Positions 8,608 to 17,732 of a stretch of 26,386 bases of DNA are shown one piece after another (positions within the stretch are counted from its first letter, which is position 1; each line of letters begins with the position of its first letter). The notes under the pieces are model-generated. The model was not told the DNA's origin. It did not search any database and was given only the letters and a program-made list of their open reading frames with translations. The stretch lies in the NCBI GenBank assembly GCA_964442015.1, contig CAYTYA010000021.1, forward strand, positions 1 to 26,386, read 5' to 3'. The position numbers and the translations under genes are program-made. This DNA is from GCA-002701945 sp964442015 (GTDB taxonomy: Bacteria > Fidelibacterota > Marinisomatia > Marinisomatales > TCS55).

Positions 8608-8731
8608 TTCTTATATAATTATTTTATTAAAAATAAGTTCTAAAATTACTCTTTTCATAATTAAATCATAATAAATATTGAAATATGAAATCATCTTTTA
8701 CAGAATTGGTTGATTTACATTAAATTAATTT
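8608..8731. other. A+T-rich divergent intergenic region between nhaD and nqrM
   Basis: The 124 bp separate two divergent genes, so promoters in both directions are expected here. On the plus strand TTTACA (8697-8702), 17 bases, then TTAAAT (8720-8725) is a weak sigma-70-like candidate placed very close to the nqrM start. The minus-strand side is nearly all A and T, and I could not choose a -10 for nhaD. No hairpin or riboswitch-like structure was recognised. Confidence 0.3.
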
Positions 8732-8914
8732 ATGGATATTATAATAGGAACATTAATTCTGTTATTTGCTATTCTACTAATGTCTGTAGGTATAATATTT
8801 AATAATAAACCCCTTAGTGGCTCTTGTGGAGGTAATCCTGATGGATCTTGTACTATATGTGGAGGAGACAATAGTAAATGCGAAGAACAAATGTCAGATA
8901 ATAATCCAATCTAA
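8732..8914 (+). CDS. nqrM: NqrM-like Na+-NQR maturation protein (DUF539 family)
   Basis: This small membrane-anchored protein has 60 residues. It begins with one hydrophobic helix (about 3-23), followed by a soluble cysteine-rich tail with Cys32 in GSCGG, then Cys40, Cys43 and Cys50. That is the pattern of NqrM, known to be needed for iron delivery to the Fe-S centre between NqrD and NqrE. Vibrio NqrM likewise has a membrane segment, then a basic or polar turn, GSCGGL and further cysteines. It is the only real plus-strand gene within a long minus-strand block and is convergent with nqrF, the stop codons being 9 bp apart. In many genomes nqrM follows nqrF in the same direction, so this is an inverted version of that neighbourhood. 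No ApbE flavin transferase gene is in the window. The assignment rests on motif memory and context rather than a search. Confidence 0.8.
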   Translation: MDIIIGTLILLFAILLMSVGIIFNNKPLSGSCGGNPDGSCTICGGDNSKCEEQMSDNNPI

Positions 8915-8923
8915 ATTAAATTT

Positions 8924-10159
8924 TTATCCAAAACTATCATACGCAATCATATCTGGCTCAACTCCTAAATCATAGAGCATTTTTTGACAAGCATCAATCA
9001 TTGGAGGAGGTCCACATAGATAATATTCAACTTCTGTAGGGTCTTCATGATTATTAAGATAATTATCTAAAAGAACTTGATGTATAAAACCAGTAGGACC
9101 GTTCCAATTATCTTCAGGTAATGGTTCAGACATAGCAATATGGAAAGAAAAGTTGGGGAATTTTTCAACAATCTTGTTGAAGTCATCTTCATAAAACATC
9201 TCTCTAAGTGATCTGGCTCCATACCAAAATGAAACCTTCCTATTTGTTTTATTGGTATGAAATAAATCAAATAAATGGCTACGCATTGGCGCCATCCCTG
9301 CTCCGCCGCCGACATAGACCATTTCTTTATCAGTTTCTTTAGCAAAAAAGTCGCCATAGGGGCCTGAAATAATAACTTTATCACCTTGCTTTAGATTGAA
9401 AATATATGATGATGCTATTCCAGGAGGTGCTGTATCCCAAAGCGGAGGTGGAGGTGTTGCAATACGCACATTTAACATAACTTTATTTCCTTCAGCAGGA
9501 TGGTTTGCCATAGAGTATGCTCGAAAACATTCCTCATCATTATTTGCAAATAAATCCCAAATATTATATTTATTCCAATCTGGATGATATTGATCCTCAA
9601 CAGAGAAATCTGCATAGGATAAATTGTGGTATTCAGGAATATCAATTTGTATATATCCTCCTGCAGTAAAGTTGAGATTTTCTCCTTCTGGCAGCTCTAG
9701 AATTAACTCTTTTATGAATGTTGCAACATTTTCATTTGATTTAACCGTGCATTCCCATTTTTGTATATTAAATATTTCCTCAGGAACATGAATTTTCATG
9801 TCTTGCTTAATTTTTACCTGGCATGAAAGACGCCAATTATCCTTTGCTTCTTTTCTGTTAATATGTCCTGCCTCAGTAGGTAAAATATCTCCGCCTCCAT
9901 CTAATACTTGGCACTTGCATAAAGCACAAGTACCGCCGCCGCCACAGGCTGAGGGTAAAAATATTTTTTCTGCAGATAACGCCGATAATAGTGTAGAGCC
10001 TGGTGCAACAATTATAGATTCATTTTCCTTATCATTTATTATAAGAGAAACATTGTCCTGAGGTAAAAGTTTTGATTGAGCATAATTTAATAGGATTACT
10101 AGTAATAGGATTACCCCGCTAAAAACAATAACTCCTGATATGGTAGTTGCAATAAGCAT
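8924..10159 (-). CDS. nqrF: Na+-translocating NADH:quinone oxidoreductase subunit F
   Basis: NqrF is the NADH-oxidising entry subunit of the sodium pump. The 411-residue protein has one N-terminal membrane helix (about 5-26). A plant-type [2Fe-2S] domain follows, with Cys72, Cys78, Cys81 and Cys113 as ligands and one extra Cys83. Next is a ferredoxin-reductase module with an FAD-binding RAYSMAN segment and the NADH-binding YVGGGAGMAPMRSH motif. The C-terminus has the usual CGPPPMIDA signature. The start overlaps the nqrE stop by one base (TAATG). It is the last gene of the nuo-nqr block; no terminator hairpin is visible before the convergent nqrM. Identification is secure. Confidence 0.98.
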   Translation of the reverse strand: MLIATTISGVIVFSGVILLLVILLNYAQSKLLPQDNVSLIINDKENESIIVAPGSTLLSALSAEKIFLPSACGGGGTCALCKCQVLDGGGDILPTEAGHINRKEAKDNWRLSCQVKIKQDMKIHVPEEIFNIQKWECTVKSNENVATFIKELILELPEGENLNFTAGGYIQIDIPEYHNLSYADFSVEDQYHPDWNKYNIWDLFANNDEECFRAYSMANHPAEGNKVMLNVRIATPPPPLWDTAPPGIASSYIFNLKQGDKVIISGPYGDFFAKETDKEMVYVGGGAGMAPMRSHLFDLFHTNKTNRKVSFWYGARSLREMFYEDDFNKIVEKFPNFSFHIAMSEPLPEDNWNGPTGFIHQVLLDNYLNNHEDPTEVEYYLCGPPPMIDACQKMLYDLGVEPDMIAYDSFG

Positions 10160-10770
10160 TATAAATCAATCCCAGAAAATGCCATGAAAGCCATTGATAA
10201 TAAACCAGTTAATAACATAGTTATACCAAGACCTTTTAATCTTAATGGCACATTAGAATAACGGAGTTTATATCTTATTGAAGACATTGATGCAATCGCT
10301 AAAAACCACCCTAAACCTGAACCAAATCCAAAGATAGTGGATTCCATTAAGTTATAATCTCTTTCTACTAAAAATAATGACCCACCCAATATAGAACAGT
10401 TGACAGCGATCAATGGGAGAAATATTCCAAGATTATGATATAACTTTTCAGAAAATCGATCAAGAATCATTTCCACAAGCTGCACCATTGCCGCAATAAC
10501 AGCGATAAAAACAATAAAATTTAAATAACTAAGATTAACCTCTGGTAAACCAATCCAAGAGAGCGCACCCTTTTGCAAAAAATAATGGTGAATAGCCCAG
10601 TTTACCGGTGCAGTTATTGTTAAAACAAAAGTTACAGCAAATCCAAGACCTATACTGGTATCTACACGTTTAGAAATTGCTAAAAACGAACACATACCAA
10701 GAAAATAGGCTAGTAGAATATTCTCAATAAATATTGCCTTGGTAGCTAAACTTATATAGTGTTCTAACAA
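10159..10770 (-). CDS. nqrE: Na+-translocating NADH:quinone oxidoreductase subunit E
   Basis: NqrE is one of the two related six-helix membrane subunits that hold an Fe-S centre in the middle of the membrane. The 203-residue protein has Cys27 (LGMCSFLA) and Cys125 (AVNCSILGG), corresponding to the conserved ligand pair, and the typical amphipathic repeats with inverted topology relative to NqrD. The start is one base after the nqrD stop, and the end overlaps nqrF by one base. RnfA is the closest alternative, but the neighbouring NqrA, NqrB and NqrF settle the matter. Maturation of its metal centre would need the NqrM-like protein encoded nearby. Confidence 0.97.
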   Translation of the reverse strand: MLEHYISLATKAIFIENILLAYFLGMCSFLAISKRVDTSIGLGFAVTFVLTITAPVNWAIHHYFLQKGALSWIGLPEVNLSYLNFIVFIAVIAAMVQLVEMILDRFSEKLYHNLGIFLPLIAVNCSILGGSLFLVERDYNLMESTIFGFGSGLGWFLAIASMSSIRYKLRYSNVPLRLKGLGITMLLTGLLSMAFMAFSGIDL

Positions 10771-10771
10771 A

Positions 10772-11398
10772 TCATTCTTCCTCTATTTTTCCAATTGTAC
10801 GCTGTACCCATATAATTAATCCTAAGATAATAAATGCGCCTGGTGGAAAAGCAATTAATCCATTATCTTGGTATCCAGAAGCATACATTTCTTCCGATAT
10901 TATTTGATAACCCATCAAAGAACCATTTCCAAAAAACTCTCTAAAAGCAGCAACTGCTACTAAGATAATTCCATAGCCCAAAGCATTACCTAGACCATCT
11001 AAAAATGATCTCCACGGACCTTCTTTCATAGCAAAAGCTTCAGCTCTTCCTAGGACTATACAATTTGTAATAATTAACGCCAAGAATACATTCAATTGTT
11101 TGCTCATATCATACATATATGCTTTTAGGTATTGATCCGTTAAGGTAACTAAAGAAGAGATAACTAAGAGAGCGAAAATAATTCGTACACGCGAGGGAAT
11201 CATATTTCGAAAAATGGATACTATCGTATTAGACATCGTAAGAACAAAAATCACTGCTATAGACATTACTATTGCTGTATCCATTTTTACTGTTACTGCC
11301 AATGCAGAGCATATACCCAATACTTGCAAAGTAATTGGATTATCCTGCATTAATGGATCTTTTAGAATTTGCCGAGATTTGCTATCAAGAAGCGACAT
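10772..11398 (-). CDS. nqrD: Na+-translocating NADH:quinone oxidoreductase subunit D
   Basis: NqrD is the partner of NqrE. The 208-residue polytopic membrane protein has Cys30 (LGICSALAV) and Cys113 (TNCIVLGRAEAFA), which with the NqrE pair coordinate the intramembrane Fe-S centre. The TNCIVLGRAEAFA stretch is highly characteristic of the NqrD/RnfE family. The start overlaps the nqrC stop by one base (TAATG), and one base separates it from nqrE, indicating a single transcript with coupled translation. Identification is secure in this gene order. Confidence 0.97.
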   Translation of the reverse strand: MSLLDSKSRQILKDPLMQDNPITLQVLGICSALAVTVKMDTAIVMSIAVIFVLTMSNTIVSIFRNMIPSRVRIIFALLVISSLVTLTDQYLKAYMYDMSKQLNVFLALIITNCIVLGRAEAFAMKEGPWRSFLDGLGNALGYGIILVAVAAFREFFGNGSLMGYQIISEEMYASGYQDNGLIAFPPGAFIILGLIIWVQRTIGKIEEE

Positions 11399-12111
11399 TA
11401 GCCTTTTGACTCCGATCTGACCTTTTGGAAAAAAGAATCATATTTTTTTAAATCATTCATTAAAAACTCATTTAATCCTTTTGTAGTCATCGTAGCTCCT
11501 GATATTCCATCAACTTGATGGAATGCATTTGGAGAAGATGTATCAACTTGTCCTTTAATTGATTGAATGCTTACTAATCTTCCATTCATATCAGTTATTC
11601 TCTTTCCAACAAAATTATTTGTAAACCAATCCTTCTCAACTTCACCTCCAAGACCTGGGGTTTCTCCATGTTTATAAAATCTTATTCCTTTAACTGTTGA
11701 TCCATCATTTTCTAACGCAAAATACCCATATAGAGTTGACCATAATCCTTTACCTGAGATTGGAATAGCATAACCATCTATAGAATTATTAACAATTTTA
11801 ATATATAAAGGAAATTGGGTTTCCATTTTACCTGTTGGGATTTCAGAGGGAGTTAAATTTTCAATTACTTCTCCATCAATATTTACTACCTTTTGAATTA
11901 CTGAGGAATCAAATAATTTTTTTACTTCCTCACCTGTCCAAGAACGATCTTCTTCGTTGAATTCCAACGAATATAGAATATTTTTCATAATATCAATTTC
12001 TTCATTGATTTCTTGAGTTTCCTTCAATGAAGTAGATACAAAGGATAATAGAAATCCAAGAATTATTGTCGTAATTGAAGTAAATATCAAAGTATATACA
12101 TTACTTTGCAT
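11398..12111 (-). CDS. nqrC: Na+-translocating NADH:quinone oxidoreductase subunit C (FMN-binding)
   Basis: NqrC carries a covalently attached FMN that takes electrons within the sodium pump. I place the start at the ATG at 12111, giving 237 residues with one N-terminal helix (about 7-27) and a soluble FMN domain. The flavinylation motif DGISGAT is at 201-207, Thr207 being the expected attachment site for an ApbE-type transferase. The chosen ATG has an AGAGGA Shine-Dalgarno (12121-12126) nine bases upstream and overlaps nqrB by 11 bases. An in-frame ATG at 12150 would add 13 residues but overlap nqrB by 50 bases and has less support. Identification is secure; the start is likely. Confidence 0.95.
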   Translation of the reverse strand: MQSNVYTLIFTSITTIILGFLLSFVSTSLKETQEINEEIDIMKNILYSLEFNEEDRSWTGEEVKKLFDSSVIQKVVNIDGEVIENLTPSEIPTGKMETQFPLYIKIVNNSIDGYAIPISGKGLWSTLYGYFALENDGSTVKGIRFYKHGETPGLGGEVEKDWFTNNFVGKRITDMNGRLVSIQSIKGQVDTSSPNAFHQVDGISGATMTTKGLNEFLMNDLKKYDSFFQKVRSESKG

Positions 12112-13291
12112 AACGTAATTTCCTCTGATTAATATTTTTCTGCACAACAAAATAATCTATAAGTGGTGCAAAGGCATTCATTAATAGTATCGCCAACATT
12201 ATTCCTTCAGGATAAGCTGGATTTATAGAGCGAATTATTACTGTTAATGAGCCTATCAAAAATCCATAAATCCATTTGCCCCTATTTGTATGAGAAGATG
12301 TAACTGGCTCAGTAGCCATAAATGCTACACCAAACATAAAGCTGCCCATTACTAAGTGATAATGCGGAGGTAAGCTTAACATGGTATTTGATGAAAATGG
12401 TGCCAGTATATTAGTTAGTATAGCTGTGAAAAATAAACCAAGGGTTGCACCTAACATTGTCCTCCAGGAAGCAATTTTAACATAAACAAGGAATAGAGCT
12501 CCAAGTAGAATAATTATTTTATTTGTCTCACCAATAGACCCTGGCACATATCCCATAACCATATTAATCCATGAAAAATCAAATTGATTTACATTATTTA
12601 ATAAATCTAGCGCATTACTATTTTCAGTAGCAGCAGGTATAGATAAAGCAGTAGCGCCGGAATATCCATCAGGGGCAACAAGCCATACTTTATCACCTGC
12701 AATGGATGTCGGATAAGCAAAATAAATAAATGCTCTAGTTACTAAGGCTGGATTAAAAATATTATAACCAACACCACCAAAAATTTCTTTGCCAATTACT
12801 ATTCCAAATGATGTTGCAACAAATACCTGCCAAAGAGGTATAGTTGGGGGCATTAATAAAGGAATAAGAGCACAAGTAACTAAAAACCCTTCGTAAATAT
12901 CATGTTTTCTTATAACAGCAAAGAGAACTTCCCAAAATCCTCCAGCAATAAAAGTAACAAGAATTATAGGAATGATATATCCCATACCAAAGATAAAATT
13001 ATCAAAAAGGGTGCGTTCTTTTCCTAAGGCTATTCCCGATTGAACACCAATATTTATCGCACCAAAGATATAACAAGGTATTAATGCTAAAACAACTAAA
13101 ATCATCACTCTCTTTATATCAACGCTATCACGAATATGTGGACCAGAAGTAGTTTTTTTAGAAGTGGAAAATAAAAATGACTCTGTTGCTTCAAAGATTG
13201 GATAAAATTTATGAAAAGGTCCACCATCCATAAATTTTGGTTCAATATTTTGAATTAATTTTCTTAGAGCATTTACCATATTATCCATCAT
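12101..13291 (-). CDS. nqrB: Na+-translocating NADH:quinone oxidoreductase subunit B (FMN and riboflavin-binding membrane subunit)
   Basis: NqrB is the largest membrane subunit, part of the Na+ channel and quinone-reduction site. The 396-residue protein begins with the family-typical soluble stretch (IEPKFMDGGPFHKFYPIFEA), then about ten hydrophobic helices. The flavinylation motif DGYSGAT is at 208-214, with Thr214 as the expected FMN site, followed by LSIPAA. The ATG used overlaps nqrA by 11 bases. In-frame ATGs at 13288 and 13279 are also possible; the last would begin at MVNALRKL, closer to typical homologues. The end overlaps nqrC by 11 bases. Identification is secure; the exact start is uncertain by up to four residues. 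Confidence 0.97.
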   Translation of the reverse strand: MMDNMVNALRKLIQNIEPKFMDGGPFHKFYPIFEATESFLFSTSKKTTSGPHIRDSVDIKRVMILVVLALIPCYIFGAINIGVQSGIALGKERTLFDNFIFGMGYIIPIILVTFIAGGFWEVLFAVIRKHDIYEGFLVTCALIPLLMPPTIPLWQVFVATSFGIVIGKEIFGGVGYNIFNPALVTRAFIYFAYPTSIAGDKVWLVAPDGYSGATALSIPAATENSNALDLLNNVNQFDFSWINMVMGYVPGSIGETNKIIILLGALFLVYVKIASWRTMLGATLGLFFTAILTNILAPFSSNTMLSLPPHYHLVMGSFMFGVAFMATEPVTSSHTNRGKWIYGFLIGSLTVIIRSINPAYPEGIMLAILLMNAFAPLIDYFVVQKNINQRKLRYAK

Positions 13292-14633
13292 CCTTCATAA
13301 GATTTAATCCATGTCTGATTACTGATCCAACATCAATTTTACTTGGACAAACAAATGAACAAAGAGCAAAATCTTCTTCATCACACTCTAACAATCCCAA
13401 CCCTTCCATTTCTTCAAAATCTTCAGCTAAAATAGATCGGTATAATGCATTGGGGAAAATATTCATCGGTAGCACATCCTCCCAAGAATTAATAGGAACC
13501 ATTGGCCTTAAAGATCCTGACTGTTGAGTCGTAAAATTAAATGTATTTTTACTTTGAGATAGAAATGCATTAGTTACACTATATCTTGTATTCTCATTAC
13601 CAGGCTTTAACAATCCAAGGAATTCTCTTTCATCCGAATTAGGAATAATAGATACAGTCGTGTCATAATAACCTAAATATCCATTTACATTTGTTTCTTT
13701 TCCCGTTAGAACATCACCAGAAATAATTCTATTATCATCCGAATGTAGATTATTAGATAAAAAGAGTTCAAGATTGGAACCGATACGTGTTTTTATATGC
13801 GCAGGATTTTTTACTCCTGGACCAGCAATGGTTGCCACAATTGAAGGATCATAAATACCTTTAAGAAATAAATCTCCAATAGTAAGAACATGTTGAGCAT
13901 TTATAACCCAGATAACTTCATTTGGCTTCCAGGGATCAACATGATGAATTTGAATCCCAACATTTCCTGAAGGATGTGGTCCAATTACTGTGTGAAGATT
14001 TACATTCCTTGCAGAAGTTAATGTCTCGCAATTCGTATCAGCTTCAAAAGTAAGATGCACGCCTCCATCTGATAACTGATTTAATACATCAAGCCCAGCT
14101 TGAAATACTGATTGTTTATGACGTAAAGCAAAATCAAGATTAACACTTAATGGAGCAGAATTAAAACCTGATATAAATATTGCTCTTGGGCTATCATTTG
14201 GATCTGCAATTTTATTAAATGGACGTTGCCTAATTATAGGCCACAAATTTGCTTCCAGAATCCTATCTGTTACTTTACTCTTTCCAAGAGAAGAAATTTC
14301 TTGGTATTTGACTGGAGAATGAATAATTGAGTTTTCTTCTTCATCTAAATCGATAATTATATTTTGGATAGATCTTCTTTCACCCAAAATAACGTCTTTT
14401 ATCTCTCCACCACCTGGTGATGCCCATTTAATATTTGGTTGTATTTTATCAAAAAATAATGGAGATCCGATTTCTACTTTATCGCCAACCTTAACTAAAA
14501 GTTTAGGTTTTACATATCTAAAGTCTTGTGGCTGAATAGAAACAGTTTTGGTTTTTTCTACATTATAATACTCATTTACCGGTGCACCCGATATCCTAAT
14601 ATTATGTCCTTTTCTAATTTTAATATGAGTCAA
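13281..14633 (-). CDS. nqrA: Na+-translocating NADH:quinone oxidoreductase subunit A
   Basis: NqrA is the cytoplasmic subunit unique to NQR and absent from Rnf, so it identifies the complex. The 450-residue protein has the usual N-terminal RKGHNIRISG, the biotinyl-like ASPGGGEIKDV loop near residue 70-80, the FISGFNSAPL and GPHPSGNVGIQIHHVDPW segments, and a C-terminal cysteine-containing CDEEDFALCSFVCPSK stretch. The start is TTG at 14633, supported by an AGGAAA Shine-Dalgarno (14639-14644) five bases upstream; no in-frame ATG fits the family N-terminus. Only 24 bp, without any hairpin, separate it from the end of nuoN, so it is probably co-transcribed with the complex I genes. Identification is secure. 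Confidence 0.97.
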   Translation of the reverse strand: MTHIKIRKGHNIRISGAPVNEYYNVEKTKTVSIQPQDFRYVKPKLLVKVGDKVEIGSPLFFDKIQPNIKWASPGGGEIKDVILGERRSIQNIIIDLDEEENSIIHSPVKYQEISSLGKSKVTDRILEANLWPIIRQRPFNKIADPNDSPRAIFISGFNSAPLSVNLDFALRHKQSVFQAGLDVLNQLSDGGVHLTFEADTNCETLTSARNVNLHTVIGPHPSGNVGIQIHHVDPWKPNEVIWVINAQHVLTIGDLFLKGIYDPSIVATIAGPGVKNPAHIKTRIGSNLELFLSNNLHSDDNRIISGDVLTGKETNVNGYLGYYDTTVSIIPNSDEREFLGLLKPGNENTRYSVTNAFLSQSKNTFNFTTQQSGSLRPMVPINSWEDVLPMNIFPNALYRSILAEDFEEMEGLGLLECDEEDFALCSFVCPSKIDVGSVIRHGLNLMKDDG

Positions 14634-14638
14634 GTATA

Positions 14639-14644
14639 TTTCCT
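14639..14644 (-). promoter_or_regulatory. Shine-Dalgarno AGGAAA supporting the TTG start of nqrA
   Basis: The motif sits in the 24-bp nuoN-nqrA spacer, five bases before TTG. It gives nqrA its own ribosome entry within the presumed nuo-nqr transcript and is the main reason to accept a TTG start. Confidence 0.6.
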
Positions 14645-14657
14645 AGGTAGCGAACAA

Positions 14658-16145
14658 TTATATTTGCACAAAAAATAATAAACTATCTTTAACCCAATTA
14701 AGTATTGGAGTCCAATAAATTCCAAAGAAAACTGATGGAATTGCTAAAACCAAAAATATTATAGTCATTGAAAAAGGAGGAACAGTAATTTTCTCACTCG
14801 GTTCCCCATCTAAATACATCGTTTTTACCACTCTCATATAATAATAAAGAGATACTACTGTATTAATTGCCCCAAAAAAAGCAATCCAGTAAAAAGATGA
14901 ACCAGCATTAATAACAGCAACAAATAAGTAAAATTTCCCTATAAAGCCAACTGTGGGCGGTAATCCTGTTAAAGAAAACATAAAAACTGTCATCACAATA
15001 CCAACAATCGGCATGCGCCATCCTAATCCACTAAAATGTTCGAAATTTTCTCCCCCTTGTTTTTGCGAAACATAAATAAGGACAAAAAATGCACCTAGAT
15101 TCATAAAAAGATACATGACCAAATAAATCATTACAGCAAAGACACCTTCGGAAGAAATAGTTGGAAACGCCATTAACATATATCCAGCATGTGCAATACT
15201 TGAATAGGCAAGCATCCTCTTAACACTATTTTGTTGAATAGCTACCAAATTACCCATTGTCATTGTTACTACAGAAACAACGCCTAATATTTGTGGCCAT
15301 GCAAAACTAACATCCGCATACCATCCTAGCGAACTTAAAGAGTCACCATCTACAAAAACCTGATTAAAAAAACGTATCATTAAAGCAAAACCTGCCGCTT
15401 TCGGAGCAACAGATAAATATGCTGTAATGGGAGTTGGTGATCCTTCATACACATCCGGTGTCCAGAAGTGAAATGGAACAGCGGATATCTTATATCCGAA
15501 TCCTGCTAATACAAAAATAGTTGATAATGTTAAAGCAAGATTTGATGATGAGTCCAATACTGTAATTGCATCTCGAATAGCAAAAAATTTGGTTGTACCA
15601 GTGAGACCAAAAATAATACTTAATCCATACAACATAATTCCAGATGAAAATGCTCCATAAATAACATATTTTAATGAAGCTTCATTTGATCTAGGATTAT
15701 TTTTAAGGTAACCAGCTAGAATAAAAGACATTAACGATACAACTTCAATCGATAGATAAACTGTTATTAAATCAATTGCACTAGCCATCAAAAACATTCC
15801 AAATACCATTATGCATAATAGAGCATAGTATTCTCCCGTATGATAACCTTTAAACTCATTACTATATCTACTAATTACAATAACAAGTAATGTAGCTATC
15901 AAAACTACGGATTTAATAAAACTTGCAAATGGATCAAAAGCCAATGAATCCATAAACAAAGTAGTTGGGGAGTGATTAGTGAGAAAAACTGCAGCTAATG
16001 TTGCTAATAGACCAACAATAACAAAGTTACTTACTTTATTGGCTCGAGTCGACACGGAAAAAATATCAATAATAATAGCAACTAATATCGTGGCAGTTAA
16101 CAAAAGTTCCGGCCAAAACAATGATATGCTTAACAGATTATTCAT
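14658..16145 (-). CDS. nuoN: NADH-quinone oxidoreductase (complex I) subunit N
   Basis: NuoN is one of three antiporter-like proton-pumping subunits of the complex I membrane arm, nearest to NuoK. The 495-residue protein has around 14 hydrophobic helices. Key charged residues are present: Glu134 in YLSIEVVSL and Lys219 in FGYKISAVPFHFW, matching the positions known to be essential in Escherichia coli NuoN (Glu133, Lys217). The RMLAYSSIAHAGYML segment is the second-half repeat of the antiporter fold. It follows nuoM by 15 bp and precedes nqrA by 24 bp. Position after NuoM and the order L-M-N argue against an Mrp antiporter subunit. Confidence 0.97.
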   Translation of the reverse strand: MNNLLSISLFWPELLLTATILVAIIIDIFSVSTRANKVSNFVIVGLLATLAAVFLTNHSPTTLFMDSLAFDPFASFIKSVVLIATLLVIVISRYSNEFKGYHTGEYYALLCIMVFGMFLMASAIDLITVYLSIEVVSLMSFILAGYLKNNPRSNEASLKYVIYGAFSSGIMLYGLSIIFGLTGTTKFFAIRDAITVLDSSSNLALTLSTIFVLAGFGYKISAVPFHFWTPDVYEGSPTPITAYLSVAPKAAGFALMIRFFNQVFVDGDSLSSLGWYADVSFAWPQILGVVSVVTMTMGNLVAIQQNSVKRMLAYSSIAHAGYMLMAFPTISSEGVFAVMIYLVMYLFMNLGAFFVLIYVSQKQGGENFEHFSGLGWRMPIVGIVMTVFMFSLTGLPPTVGFIGKFYLFVAVINAGSSFYWIAFFGAINTVVSLYYYMRVVKTMYLDGEPSEKITVPPFSMTIIFLVLAIPSVFFGIYWTPILNWVKDSLLFFVQI

Positions 16146-16160
16146 CTATAGCTCTGATAG

Positions 16161-17708
16161 TTAAAATATACCAGCTATCCCTCCAACTACTACAACTTGA
16201 TCAATTAAGATATTCATTGTTTCTTTAATCATATCCAAGAAAGGTCGAGGGTAGACTCCAAGAAATATTGTAATAACTAAAAGGGGTATAACTGTAAATA
16301 ATTCTCGATTATTAATATCAACAAGCTTGGTATATTTTTCATTTAGTTTTCCAAAAAACATTCGTTGAAATGCCCATAAGAAATATGCAGCATTTAATAA
16401 AATTCCAATAGTAGAAATAATTACAATATTACGAAAAACAGGGAATGCTCCAATGAAGCACATCGCTTCACTAACAAACCCTGAAAGGCCTGGTAAACCT
16501 AAACCAGCAAAAAATGCTAGTGCTACAATAGCTGTATATTTAGGCATTTGTGATGCAAGGCCACCAAATCCTTCAATATCTCTGTGATGCGCCTGCTCAT
16601 AAATAACTCCCACTAGAATAAATAACATGGCTGATATAGTACCATGATTAAACATCTGGAATACAGCTCCATTCATTCCAGCTTGTGCAGCCATTAAATT
16701 CGAACCATTTACAGATCCACCAGCGATAACAGCAGCCATACCCAATAATAGATATCCCATATGGTTAATACTTGAATAAGCCACCATTTTCTTTAAGTCC
16801 TTTTGAGCTAAGGCACACATTGCTCCCCATATAACATTAACCATACCTAAAAAGGCAAGCGCACCAGCAAACCACCAAACTGCATCAGGGAGCATCGTGT
16901 AGTTAATTCTTAACATTCCATATACTCCCAATTTTAGAAGTATTCCAGCTAATACAACTGATATAGCTGTTGGTGCTTCAACATGCGCCAAAGGAAGCCA
17001 TGTATGAAAAGGAAATACAGGTACTTTAATCGCAAAACCAATAAACAATAATACCCATATTACTTTAATAGCACTCATCCCCCACCAGACTACTCCATCA
17101 AGAGCAAAGGGGGCACGTTCCATCATTAATTGCATATCAAATGTTTCACCACAAGCAAAATATAAGGCAAGTAATGCAATTAGCATTAAAACAGAACCGA
17201 ATAAAGTATATAAAAAGAATTTTATTGCAGCATATTCTCTTTGGGGGCCTCCCCACATTCCAATCAAGAAATACATAGGCAATAACATTACTTCCCAGAA
17301 AACATAAAATAGAAAAAAGTCTAATGATAAAAAGACACCCATAACACCTGTATCAAGTAATAGAAATAGAGCAAAATATCCTTTTACAGCACGATCAATA
17401 TTCCAACTAACAAAAATGCCAAGAAATGCAATTAATGCATTTAAGGCAACCATTGGCAAACTGAGCCCGTCAATTCCTAGAATATAACTTATTCCTAGAG
17501 ATGGTATCCATTCAGCTCTTTCCATGAATTGAAAGGAACCATTAGTTGCATCAAAAACTGACCATAATACTATTACTACAAGTAACTGGATACCCGTTGC
17601 ACCAGCTGCTACTTTTTTAATCAGATCTTGTTTTTCTCTTGGAATGAATGCTATTGCAACCATCCCCAAAACAGGAATCCAAATAATCCAACTTAAAATA
17701 TTATCCAT
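16161..17708 (-). CDS. nuoM: NADH-quinone oxidoreductase (complex I) subunit M
   Basis: NuoM is the middle antiporter-like proton-pumping subunit. The 515-residue, 14-helix protein has the essential Glu139 (YVFWEVMLLPMYF) and Lys228 (IKVPVFPFHTWLP), corresponding to Glu144 and Lys234 of Escherichia coli, plus KKMVAYSSINHMGYLLLG in the second repeat. The ATG has an AGGA Shine-Dalgarno (17716-17719) seven bases upstream. It lies 24 bp after nuoL and 15 bp before nuoN. Identification is secure. Confidence 0.97.
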   Translation of the reverse strand: MDNILSWIIWIPVLGMVAIAFIPREKQDLIKKVAAGATGIQLLVVIVLWSVFDATNGSFQFMERAEWIPSLGISYILGIDGLSLPMVALNALIAFLGIFVSWNIDRAVKGYFALFLLLDTGVMGVFLSLDFFLFYVFWEVMLLPMYFLIGMWGGPQREYAAIKFFLYTLFGSVLMLIALLALYFACGETFDMQLMMERAPFALDGVVWWGMSAIKVIWVLLFIGFAIKVPVFPFHTWLPLAHVEAPTAISVVLAGILLKLGVYGMLRINYTMLPDAVWWFAGALAFLGMVNVIWGAMCALAQKDLKKMVAYSSINHMGYLLLGMAAVIAGGSVNGSNLMAAQAGMNGAVFQMFNHGTISAMLFILVGVIYEQAHHRDIEGFGGLASQMPKYTAIVALAFFAGLGLPGLSGFVSEAMCFIGAFPVFRNIVIISTIGILLNAAYFLWAFQRMFFGKLNEKYTKLVDINNRELFTVIPLLVITIFLGVYPRPFLDMIKETMNILIDQVVVVGGIAGIF

Positions 17709-17732
17709 ACGATTGTCCTAATCACTTCATAG

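Noticed and set aside
9067..10061. Open frames of 63-105 codons on both strands inside nqrF
   Set aside because: They overlie the FAD, NADH and [2Fe-2S] motifs of nqrF in other frames and lack ribosome sites or recognisable domains.
13237..13527. Plus-strand open frame of 96 codons spanning the nqrA-nqrB junction
   Set aside because: It is antisense to two secure genes, with low-complexity Ser/Asn composition produced by the reverse strand.
8924..14633. Possibility that the six-gene cluster encodes Rnf rather than NQR
   Set aside because: NqrA is present, NqrF has the FAD/NADH domain, and no RnfB or RnfC ferredoxin-type subunit occurs.
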